This document shows, in pieces, positions 1-11,600 of a DNA stretch of 64,000 bases. How positions within the stretch are numbered: position 1 is the stretch's first letter; every line of letters begins with the position of its first letter. Made by a program: the position numbers and the translations under genes. Under the pieces are notes generated by a model. That model was not told where the DNA came from and did no database searches. It saw only the letters and a list, made by a program, of their open reading frames with translations. Source of the DNA: Apostichopus japonicus (taxonomy: Eukaryota; Echinodermata; Holothuroidea; Aspidochirotida; Stichopodidae); NCBI RefSeq assembly GCF_037975245.1, contig NC_092571.1, positions 17,233,917 through 17,297,916 of the forward strand, read 5' to 3'.

Positions 1-427
1 TGCCCTTTTTTCTACATAAAAATTGTACTCTTGATCACCTTATTAGGTCAGCGATATTTCAGTAAGAGATCTAATCCTCATTTAGAAGTATTAATGAATT
101 TCTGTGGGTCAAACTCAAATGTTTACTACCACAAGGTTTCTAACATTCCGGTGAGTGCCATTCATAGGGGTAGGAGCCCAGTTTGATTGGGGGGGGGGGC
201 TTGCCCGGAAAATATTACCAAATTTTTTTCAACGTGTTAATGTCAATATCATATAGACATGCATCGGTTGTTACATCGCATGCCAATAACATACAATCGT
301 TTACCGTCTTATTACCCTTCCATATTGGATAGAATTATTGGGGAAGTCGTTACAATAATAATGATAATAATTAGATCAGGTTAACCATTGAAAAACACAT
401 TGCAAATTATTTTTCTTTCAGTAGGTG
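1..427. other. Non-coding, no feature seen
   Basis: AT-rich DNA with a G10 run near 190 and a short ATA/ATG-rich stretch near 353-372. I see no coding exon. Confidence 0.5.
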
Positions 428-602
428 CAAGGGACGAAATAACTGGGTTCGCATAGCAATTTGCTACCCAAGAATTGCCAGTAGCTAATCAATATTACTT
501 TTGATTAGCAAAAGATGCAGTACCTGCTAATGCTAATTGCTATTTCCAAGAATTGTCGAGCAATTATTGCTAATCAATTCTCTAAAACTATTTCGTCCCT
601 TG
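428..602. mobile_element. 175-bp MITE-like element with 14-bp terminal inverted repeats
   Basis: CAAGGGACGAAATA at 428-441 is perfectly inverted at 589-602 (TATTTCGTCCCTTG). AGGTG flanks both ends (423-427 and 603-607), fitting a 5-bp target duplication. The interior is partly palindromic (repeated ATTAGCAAT-type words). It is too small to encode a transposase, so it would be a non-autonomous DNA transposon. Confidence 0.7.
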
Positions 603-607
603 AGGTG

Positions 608-3560
608 CCCGAAAAATTCTCAGCATATTGCCCGAATTTTCACAAACATTTTTGGTTTGAGGGCTGCAGCCCCCAGCCCCCCCCCCCCCGCCTCCTACGC
701 CTATGGTGCCATTATGCATATTCAATTTGCCAAAAAAAATTCTAATGCATTTCCAAAAATGCATTGCTATATTACATTGTGACTTTGTAATAAGCGGAAG
801 CCATTTATAGCCTACTATTAATAATGAATATAGTTTTAATATCCCATAACCTACCCCATCCTTTCGTATTTTGACATAGTTCATTTGCTTTCATGCATGT
901 ATCGATCGCGTGTGCAGGGACTTTATAATGATTTCACCTAATTTTGTCTCGAAGAAAAATTGTTTCCCAATTTGCACATATTGCAGTGCTAGTATGCAGT
1001 TTTTCCTTGAAGGGGGGGGGGGGGGCGTTGATGGCGTGATGTGTATACGCAAATAAGATAATACAATAAGAGTTATATTGGGTACTAAATATCAGGTTGC
1101 ATCAGTCCAATCGAATTTCTGAAAAGTGCCCTTCGACGTCGGTGCCCCCCCCCCCCCCAGATTAAAAGTGCTTCCGCCGCCCTTGAAGGCATCACTCATA
1201 ATACCATGATCACAGGAAATTGGTTGAACTTGTACAGTACGTTATGTGCCTTATAAGCATTCATAACCATGTTGTGTTAAATATATTCATTTCTAAATGA
1301 ATTTAAAATGTTTGTTGAACATCGATATCACGACGGCTTGGATGCGCAAAGTCGAATATAGTACTAAGGGCCCAAGTAGACTAGGCTAGGCCCTAACAAT
1401 AAACATGCATGTGGAAATCCCCAAGATGAGCCCTAAATACTACAATATACGAAACTTTTTAAAAAGTTGTATTTAACAAGCAGCCTATTGCGAGTTGGCG
1501 CTACTTATAAAATACATACTAAGGATAATGACACAAGACCCCGTTAGAGGTTCAATGCAGAAAATCAAAAACCACACTTCAAGATTATCAGTCATTTTGG
1601 TGAAAACATATTCGCCGACAAAGCATGGAACTGCTTAGTTCGTTAGGCTTAACTGTGCCATATTCTAACAACGAGTGTTATGTTCGTTAACACCAAAAAG
1701 TGAAGACTTGTTTTTGTTTCGTGTCAGAATATACCAAGACACATTCGACAGAGTTTTAAAGCTTCAATGCTAGTCAAGTGTATTAGTCATAATTACAAAG
1801 TACAACCTGGCAATGGTCAGTGCAAACCAAACCCAGCATGAAACAGTACAAAACGATGAAAAACAATAATAATTCTGTATATATGGTTACTGAGTCGTCT
1901 TGAAGACATGCATTGAAATGTAGGCTAAAACATTAACTACTGAAGGGATGAACATAAATAAACTACCTTCTTTTCATGTTGAAGTGACTTAAAATTAATT
2001 CTTGGAGATAGCTTGGCAATTCTTTTCCACGCTAACTGATTATTTTACTACCTTGATCACACTTTTCCATCAAATGAACATTCATGAATAACCAAATAAT
2101 GAAGTTGAATCAGTCCTCGATATATTTTTAGTCAAGGCACTATAAAAGTCACAGTATTTAAAGATCTGCTTTATTGGCTCCAATTATAGCACGCTATAGC
2201 TAGGAAAGTGTTGTCATTACGTAATCGACCTGCCACGGTCGTATATCGACCTCAAGTTCCACAATTAGCCTGCACACCATTAGGCTCTTTGTGTAAACAC
2301 TGTGTGGAAATATGTTCATGTATACACTGTAGTTAATCATACAGCGTTGACCCAAAGACCCCCATAATAAAAATTAAAAAAAACATGTGGCAGGCGTTGC
2401 AGACTAATTGGTAAAAAAAGAGGTCATGTTACGACCAAGGCAGGTCGTTTACGTAATCTCAAGAAACTTTACCATGACAGCGAGCTATAGTTGGGGCCTA
2501 TAGAGCAGCCCATTAGGTGGTAAAACACCTCCTAATTCTTTCATGATGCATTTTCTACATGCTATCAGTTATAATTCGGGAAAAAAGGAGTTTTGCAGTT
2601 TTTCACCAGACTGTACATAAGACTGTAAATAAAACTGTTCGTTCTTTGTAGTCTGATACTTGTATCTCCAATGAAATGGTCTGATTAGACCATAGAAATT
2701 TATACTACATCAATTTCTATGGATTACACAACACACACACATATATTTACATGCCCTGAAATAGTCCCATGATAGTTAAATTTCTATAAATAGTCCTTAG
2801 CAAAATGGGGGCGCAATTCCAAGCAGGAAGTATCTTACAAAATTATAACATTGCAGTAGAAATTCTTAATATTACGTATTCGGGCGGCCATTTTGCTGTT
2901 ATCACGTTCCTGACAAACCGTCAGGAGTCAGTCTATCTACTAAGCCTAGATTGGTTTCATTCTCCGGTGAATGTATGCTTATCAACGTAGTTGGAAGTTA
3001 CTGCTTTTTTATTGAATTTGCGACCCAATAACGTAAGTAATGTATATATTCTTATCTCAAACCAAATGTTACCCTAGCCTAACGTATGGTACAAGTGGGT
3101 AATTAGGGTGTTATACATTTAGGCCTAGGCTATGCGAATTGCGATGTAAGCTAGGCCTAGCAGCAATGATAGACAAGAGTAGTTGTAGTGTTAATTTAAT
3201 CAAATTGTAACGACTTTTTCAATCTACAAATCTTTAACGAAATGGGCCAAGATTTTCACAGTGAAACTAAGAAACATTGGATCAAGTCCTCGTACCGGGT
3301 GTTTTCATCGATTGTATTTAGCCTAGGCTAGGCCTAGTGTTCAAACGATTATGCTTTTTTAACAGAAAATAGCGGTTACCGATTATTTTTGTCATAATCG
3401 GGCCGATTCCGATTATACCAAAAAGAGAAAATATCCCGTTTATACGAAATCAACAATAAAGTATGTGATAGAAACAATTATTGTTGTGATTTTCCTCTGT
3501 TTCCGTTTGCTTTCATTGTAATAGAAGGCTCTTAGGCCTAGGTATCCTTTTGTATGGTTT
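608..3560. other. Non-coding upstream DNA, no convincing exon
   Basis: AT-rich with G or C homopolymers (C run near 669-688, G run near 1012-1025, C run near 1145-1158). AGGCCT-containing words cluster at 3120-3165 and 3322-3340. An ATAAC/GTAAGT donor-like site at 3034 could end a non-coding first exon of DFFA, but nothing confirms it. Confidence 0.4.
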
Positions 3561-3643
3561 CAGTTGTTTTCCGCATACGTTACTTTCCGCTGAAAAAAAT
3601 CTTCTGCGGAAAGCACCTATTTTTCACTTACCTGTATAGTAAA

Positions 3644-4226
3644 GGCTTCATAATTGACGCACCCCCGTAATTGACGCACCTTCAATTATTACTAGCAACG
3701 ATACAGCAGGCCACCTAAACTTTTTGCAGTCAAGCAGAATGACATATTTCATGAGTTTGAATCCATTTCAGCTATTTGCTGACCAAATTGTGGTATTTTT
3801 TAAGCTTTTAACACCCTCCCACCAGTTTTGCACATTTTTTGGTCATTTGGAAATCTTACTCCCTAAAAATAACCAACATTACCTCAATATGATAACACTG
3901 CTCTCTGGAACCTGACCAGTCTGAGCTTAGAGGCTCAGAGCATAGCAAACAGCATCTAAAGTCAATGGATGTATACTAAGGCCTACACTACAGTTAGCTT
4001 TACAACGAATGTGTCAATTTAGGGGTATGAAAGAACTTGACACGGCAGACATTTTGTGGTCAAATTCTGCTCAATTGTACGGTGCATAAGAACAGAACCT
4101 TAAATATTTTGAGATCATAACATTTCCGAGGAACTACACATATGAAAAAAACATACAGTCGAGTGATTTGGATTTTTCCTTGATAGATATCGTTAATCAA
4201 ATCCTTAAGTGCGTCAATTATGAGCC
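3644..4226. mobile_element. About 580-bp inverted-repeat element
   Basis: The left end GGCTTCATAATTGACGCAC (3644-3662) is inverted at the right end (GTGCGTCAATTATGAGCC, 4209-4226), with one extra base on the left. The left end also holds a second direct copy of AATTGACGCACC. The interior has no convincing coding frame and I found no clear target duplication. It is probably a non-autonomous DNA transposon. Confidence 0.55.
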
Positions 4227-4817
4227 CACCATGCTACACTATATTTTTTCCGCAATTTTGAGATACCAAATTCAGGCAGGATGATTAAAATAACATGAGA
4301 AAGTATCAAAGAACGTCGATCAAGGATGGTTAGACTGAGTTCATGTCAGAAAAGTTAAGCTGCTTATAATTTAGAGGAAGCTTGGGGTGTTTGTAATTAC
4401 GAATTATTAAAGAAGTATGAGACGGTCGGCGGATAATAGGGCAAAGGGACCCCCGCGTTATGAAGGATTGAGTATATAATTATAGTATTAAAAATTCGGC
4501 CCGCGTAATGATTGTTTAAAAAAAAGGGTGTAAAAGGCAGTATCTTTGATTTTCGCTGGAAATAAAATGGCTGTATAAGTAAGGCATGTCGAAAACTACA
4601 ACCCAAAAGCGTGGCGCTGTTTAATTAAAATTAAACTTGTGCTTACAGCCTAATCTAGTGCTTACAGCTTAAGCTACAAGTACAACCTTAGCTATCCTAA
4701 ATCTAGTCTCGAAGCTACATTTTATCCTGTTACAGTCAAGTCCTATCTTATCCATCTTCCTAAATCCTTCCATGTGCCTAATCATTTCAGTAAGTCATTC
4801 TGTTCCTCCCAAAAAAA

Positions 4818-4924
4818 ACGGTACTTTCCGCTGAAAAAAACGTTGTTTTCCGCTGACAAATTTGTTTGCGGAAAACACCGTTTCGTTTCAGCGGAAAGTA
4901 ACGTGTGCGGAAAATAACGGTACC
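4818..4924. repeat. Foldback repeat able to form a long hairpin
   Basis: TACTTTCCGCTGAAA (4822-4836) is perfectly inverted at 4886-4900, and GTTTTCCGC (4845-4853) at 4868-4876. Together they give a two-part stem around AAATTTGTTT. A related partial copy lies at about 3566-3616, with the same TACTTTCCGCTGAAA word. Confidence 0.6.
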
Positions 4925-5349
4925 CTTTTGTATGTAGGCCTACCAAATTACCTCTGGAGTTTCCCTTCGTGAGAGCTTTTGAAAACAACTCAAAACAACA
5001 CATTTTCCATGCAGGATTTTTTGTTGCCTTTCTGAAAGCCAGTGGGATATTCTATAAATGTTCCAAGTTAAAGCAGATTTTCAGGCCTCATAACCTTCTA
5101 GTCGATTTCAGATGTGAATTCCACTGTGATGTTACTGTTCAGATTATTGAAATAACATTGGAACAAGGCAACTACATATAGGCCTATAAATAGCCATTGC
5201 ACAATGTTTACAGTAGTCACTGTCTGTTATAGAGATCAATTGATCTATGTTTGAATGGATTATACAAGTTCAGTTTTAAGTTTGGAGGCATGATATACTG
5301 CATTTTGAGTGGTTAGTTTTTTTCTTATTCCCTTTCAGGGTTTTTTGTC

Positions 5350-5674
5350 ATGGCTGCCTCTGCTGTTTCTCACACGCCATCACCACGTTTCAATTCGGAC
5401 TCAAGCTCGTACACTCATGCATGTTCCTCCAAAGATGGTGCTCATACATATTGCCAGATGAAAATAGGTGATTTGACAGAACCCTTCAAGTTCTGCAGTC
5501 AACACTCGTCAGTTTCCTACCTCAAAGCTATAGCAAAAGAAAAAACTTCACTAGAAGAAAGCTTTGAACTTTGCTCGGAAGAAGATGACACCATAGTTGA
5601 TGATGATGATTATTTAAAAAGCTTGCCAGAAGACACGACTCTTATCGCCTTAAGTGATGAAATGACTGTCCTAG
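5350..5674 (+). CDS. DFFA: DFFA coding exon 1: CIDE-N domain
   Basis: It encodes 108 codons plus one base. A Ser-rich leader of about 30 residues precedes a CIDE-N fold (ubiquitin-like, mediates pairing with the nuclease CIDE-N). The run EEDDTIVDDDDYLKSLP is the family's acidic face and is close to the vertebrate sequence. The donor is CTAG/GTTAGT. Reading past the donor gives a premature stop, which supports splicing here. Confidence 0.93.
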
Positions 5675-8600
5675 GTTAGTTTTGTTCTAATTATTATTAT
5701 TATAAATTTGATATAGTGTACCAATAACCAAGAGTTGTAGCAAATAAATGTATCTGGTTTTAAAGCAAAGAATGACATTAAAGCTTTCATTTTTTATTAG
5801 CACTGCTGAGATGCAATCATGTGAACAAAACTTAATAGGTTTTCGATTACCGAAAGTTGCTTTTTTAAGTGACTAATTCCAATTAATCTGCACACAATAT
5901 GAAGTTGAGCTTAATGAGCTAACTTGCATAATTTTAACAAGGGAAAGCACCTCAGGGCATCTGTGGAAACTTAGTCGTCGAACGAAGAATAAACTTCCAT
6001 GGCCCTTTTTGGTTCCTTGCTTTTTGCAAAGCAAGGAACCTATGCTTTCAACTTGGCGTGTGTGTGTGTGTATAGTGCACGATATCTCAATAAGGAAATG
6101 ATGTATCATGATCAAACTTGGTGGGTGGATAGCCCATAGTAAGAGGAAGATCCCTATTGTTTCTTTTTGGTGCCCGCAAAGGTCAGTTAGATACCAAAAA
6201 CCAATATATTAAAAACAGCAATAACTCCCATTGACAGGGTCCAATATGGTTGATATTTTGGGAGTAGTTGTGAATGGGGTAAGGGACCGTTTCCAAACAT
6301 AACGGTAATGTGATGGAAGGTCAACAAAGGTCAATTAATGATAAAAAAAACTAGTATTTTTGCGATAACTTGAGAACGAAATGTCCGTTAGGTTTGGGAG
6401 TTGCTTCAATGTAATCCAATTGTTGACCCGCATCTGGGTGACCCTTGACCTCAATCTGACCTCTGGTGACCTTTACGTGTTTTGGGGATTTTTACAGTTT
6501 TGATGCTATTATCAGATGTCAAAGGTACCTTCTGATCATAAATGTCAATAGGTTGACCCCGTGTGACCTTTTTGTGCGAAGTTTTATGGGGTCAAAGTTT
6601 TTCGGTCGGAGTAAGGATGGCTGTACAGACTTGTCTTTTTGTTTTTTGGGAACCAGGAGATAGAACTACATCTGAAACCAAGGTGAAAAGGTCAAAGGTC
6701 ACTTTAGAAAAAATGTGCTTATTTTGGGAGGAAACTAGCAAAAAAGAAAATGTTTAGTTTTGATGCTAGATTTGGATATCAAAGGTACCTTCCGATCAAA
6801 AATGTAAATGGGTTGACACCCGTGTGACCTTCGTGTGCGAAGTTATGCAAGGTCAAAGTTAATTTTCAGACATTTAATGCAATAACTCCCAGTTCCAAGG
6901 TTTGACACAGTTGATATTTTTGGACAAGTTGCAAATGGTATGGGGGAATACTTTCAAACTTAACGGTCATGTGATCCGAGGTCAATTAATGTTAGAAAAC
7001 TAGTATTTTGGGGGGAGAAAATGGGCAAAGAAAAAAATGTTTGAATTTTTATAGTTTGATGCTATAATCAAGTCTCACCGATGAAACATGTCAATAAGTT
7101 GACCCAAGGTGACCTTTGTGTGTGAAGTTATGTATACAAGTTCAAAGTTAATTTTTAGACATTTAATGCAATTAAATCCCAATGCTAAGGTGTGACACTG
7201 ACACGGTTGATATTTTGGGACAAGTTGTGAATGGGGTGGTGGAACATTTTCAAACTTAACTGTCCTGTCATCTGAGGTCACCAGTGTTATCATATCTGTT
7301 GACCCGCTTGTAGGTGACTTTATATTTCGTACATTTTCGATGCCATATTTAGATCTCAAAAGTGCCTTTTGATCAAATACCTGATCACAATTTGTGATCA
7401 CAAAAGTGTTGGCTATAGTGTTGGTTACTTTATGGGTACATGTAGGACCACAATTACTTGGACTATTTGAGCCCAATCTTGCTTGATATTATTATGTGTA
7501 TTGTCATATACCCCTACGCAAGGAACCACAGTGCCCTTGGGCCCTTGTTTTACAAAGATATTTACAGTAGTTACTATTAACATTTATCATGAGAAAACAT
7601 AAAAATGTTTGTCCTCATGTCTGAAATTCTGGAAAAAATTGATGTCTGCAACTTATAAGCAATTTATAGGTCTGTAAAATTTTGTTTTGTTTTTGTTTTG
7701 GCCAACAACATACTGGTAAGACTGATAATCGGATTCTGTGTACACAGGTTGCAATATAGTTTTTTTTTTATTCCTTGCTGGATGCACAAGGAATCTATGC
7801 AATGGTGATAGTAAGTGTAATTGAGCTTAATGTATGTGACACTTGCTGTGTAAATCATTGCAAAAAGTTAATGGTGGATTCACTTCATACTTGGTATGTG
7901 GATCCATCTTATTTCAACAGAGGTCAGAGTCTGAAAAGTTTGTTAAACATGATAAAAAAAACGGAATGAAGTTCATACCAGATAGGTAAATTGCATTTGT
8001 GCAAGAACCTTGTTGATCACTTGAAGTTGGATATGCAGGCCGCAAATTTCTGAACTGAACTGTGTGGAATTTAGCGAGAGATATGCACACTGTAGGTACA
8101 GGGATTTTTGAAGAGTTGGTTGTTGGAATCGCTGCAAGGTCAAAGCATGGAGCTAGTACTACGGAGTTGGCGAGTAGGGAAGTACCAGGGCGGACGAAGA
8201 GGAGGGGGTGGGGGAAAATTGGTTGAAACGGCAGGATGGGCGAAAGAAGGGGTGGGCTGGGCCGCCCTTGTCAAACAGCTAAGCTAAGGCACTGAGCAAT
8301 CTGCCCTATCTATTGTGTATCCCATTCACTAAGTACAGGCAGTAACACAATCACATCTTTACGATTAAACTAGTAAAAGTAGTTCATACAATAAACGCAA
8401 TTGTTGTTCGATCGGGCGCAAGCTTTTTGGTTCCTTGCTTTAGCAAAAGGAACCTATGCAGTCAGGTTGGCGTGTGTGTGTGTGTCTGTGTGTGCATCTG
8501 TGACACTTTCTTGGGTACGCTCTATCTCAATAAGGGAAAGTTGGATTGAGGCCAAACTTGGACTATAGATCCGCCATATGGAGAAGGTGTGCCCTATTGT

Positions 8601-11600
8601 TTTTGGTGCCCACAAAGGTCAGTTATGGTCCAAAAACCGAACATATTAAAACTGCAATAACTCCCAGTGCCAATGTGCGACAAGGTTGATATTTTGGGAA
8701 AAGTTGTGAACTGGTTAGGGGAACATTTTCAAACTTAACGGTCATGTGATCCGAGGTCACCAAAGGTCAATTAATGATAAAAAACTAGTATTTTTGCGAT
8801 AACTTGAGAACCAAATGTCCGTTAGGGTTGGGAGTTGCTTCAATGTTATCCAATTGTCGACCCGCATCTGGGTGACCCTTGACCTCAATTTGACCTCTGG
8901 TGACCTTTACGTGTTTTTGTGGATTTTTACAGTTTTGATGCTATTTTCAGATGTCAAAGGTACCTTCTGATCATAAATGTCAATGGGTTGACCCTGTGTG
9001 ACCTTTATGTGCGAAGTTATATGGGGTCAAAGTTTTTCGGTCGGAGTTAGGATGGTTGTACAGACTTGTCGTTTTGTTTTTTGGAATCAGGAGATTAAAC
9101 TTCATCTGAAACCAAGGTCAAAAGGTCAAAGGTCACATTAGAAAAAATGTGCTTATTTTGGGAGGAAACGAGCAAAAAAGGAAATGTTTGGTTTTGATGC
9201 TAGATTTGGATATCAAAGGTACCTTCCGATCAAAAATGTCAATTGGTTGACACCCGTGTGACCTTCGTGTGCGAAGTTATACGAGGTCAAAGTTAATTTT
9301 CAGACATATAATGCAACAACTCCCAGTTCCAAGGGTGTGACATGGTTGATATTTTTGGACAAGTTGCAAATGGTATAGGTAAATATTTTCAAACTTAACG
9401 GTCATGTGATCCGAGGTCACCAAAGGTCAATTAATGTTAAAAAACTAGTATTTTGGGGGCAGAAAATGGGCAAAGAAAAAATGTTTGAATTTGTATAGTT
9501 TGATGCTCTAATTTAGGTCTCATCAATCAAAAATGTCAATAAGTTGACCCAAGGTGACCTTTGTATGTTAAGTTATATGAGGTCAAAGTTAATTTTCAGA
9601 CATAAAGTGTAATAACTCCCAGTGCCAAGGTGTTACACGGTTGATATTGTGAGACAAGTTGCAAATGGTATAGGGAAATATTTTCAAACTTAAGGGTCAT
9701 GTGATCCGAGGTCACTAAAGGTCAATTAATGATAAAAACTAGTATTTTTGCGATAACTTGAGAACAAATTGTCCGTTAGGGTTGGGAGTTGCTTCAATGT
9801 AACCCAATTGTCGACCCGCATCTGGGTGACCCTTGACCTCAATTTGACCTCTGGTGACCTTTTCTTGTTTTGTGGATTTTTACAGTTTCGATGCTATTTT
9901 CAGATGTTAAAGGTACCTTCTGATCATAAATGTCAATAAGTTGACCCCCATGTGACCTTCGTGTGCGAAGTTATAATAGGTCAAAGTTAATTTTCAGACA
10001 TTTAATGCAATAACTCCCAGTTCCAAGTTGTGACAAGGTTGATATTTTTGGACAAGTTGCAAATGGTATAGGGGAATATTTTCAAACTTAACAGTCATTT
10101 GATACAAGGTCACCAAAGGTCAATTAATGATAAAAAACTAGTATTTTTGCGATAACTTGAGAACAAATTGTCTGTTAGGGTTGGGAGTTGCTTCAATGTT
10201 ATCCAATTGTCGACCCGCATCTTGGTGACCCTTGACCTCAATTTGACCTCTGGTGACCTTTTCGTGTTTTGTGGATTTTTACAGTTTCGATGCTATTTTC
10301 AGATGTTAAAGGTACCTTTTGATCATAAATGTCAATGGGTTGACCCCCATGTGACCTTTATGTGCGAAGTTATAATAGGTCAAAGTTAATTTTCAGACAT
10401 TTAATGCAATAACTCCCAGTGCCAAGGTGTGACAAGGTTAATTTTTTTGGACAAGTTGCAAATGGTATAGGGGAATATTTTCAAACTTAACGGTCATGTG
10501 GTTCAACGTCACCAAAGGTCAGCTAATGTTAAAAAAGTAGTATTTTGGGGGGAGAAAATGGGCAAAGAAAATATGTTTGAATTTTTACAGTCATGCTCTA
10601 TTTAGGTCTCACCGATCAAAAATGTCAATTGGTTGACCTCCGAGTGACCTTTGTGTGTGAAGTTATGTATACAAGTTCAAAGTTATTTTTTTGAAATTTA
10701 ATGCAATTAAATCTCAATGCCAAGGTGTGACATGGTTGATATTTTGGGACAAGTTGTGAACGGAGTGGTGGAACATTTTGAAACTTAAAGGTCATGTCAT
10801 CTGAGGTCACCAATGTTATCATATCTGTTGACACGCTTGTAGGTCTCTTATATTTCTTACATTTTCGACGCCATATTTAGATCTCAAAAGTGCCTTTTGA
10901 TGCAAAATCCGATCACATTTTGTGATCACAAAAGTGTTGGTTACTTTATGGGAACATGTAGGACCACAATTACTTGGACTATTTGAGTCCAATCTTGCTT
11001 GATAATATTAGGTGTATTGTCATATACCCCAAGCAAGGAACCACAGTGCCCTTGGGCTCTTGTTTTAACGTGACGATAACTTTTTGGGGGGCTTGCGTCC
11101 CTGAGACACAAACATTATTCCAAGGATAAGTGGCACACGGCGGAGTGTTTGGTGTGTAAATAAATTTCCCCACGAAAAAAAAGAACGGGAAAATAACCGA
11201 ACACGTACATCACATGCTCTAGGATCACTTTGCCAAAAAAAATTCCCGTTTTCTAAATAAAGTTCCAAAGTAAAAACTCATCTAGGGACAAACGACAAGC
11301 CAAAGAGTACAATAATGCCTCGGGAAGACAGATTGAAGCGGTTAAAAACCGCTGAACTGTAGGAGACCGTCAGGAAGTGTGAGCTGAAAAGATGTTGCCA
11401 AGATTTTGAAGAGCAATGTAGTCAAGTCATCGCGATCACAAGAAACCCGTTGGATAGACCACAGACGAAAAGCACTGAACTGTCTGGCCACGAATTATCA
11501 GTGTGTGGTGACACAATTCGAAGAGCAGGCCACTGGGCAGCGGAGAGATGTACCAGCTGCTGATGCCGCCAAGATAATAAGTTACTTGAAGCTTCTGAAA

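Noticed and set aside
2805-2990. 61-codon open frame upstream of DFFA
   Set aside because: Short, no recognisable motif and no splice sites linking it in frame to DFFA. At most it overlaps a non-coding first exon.
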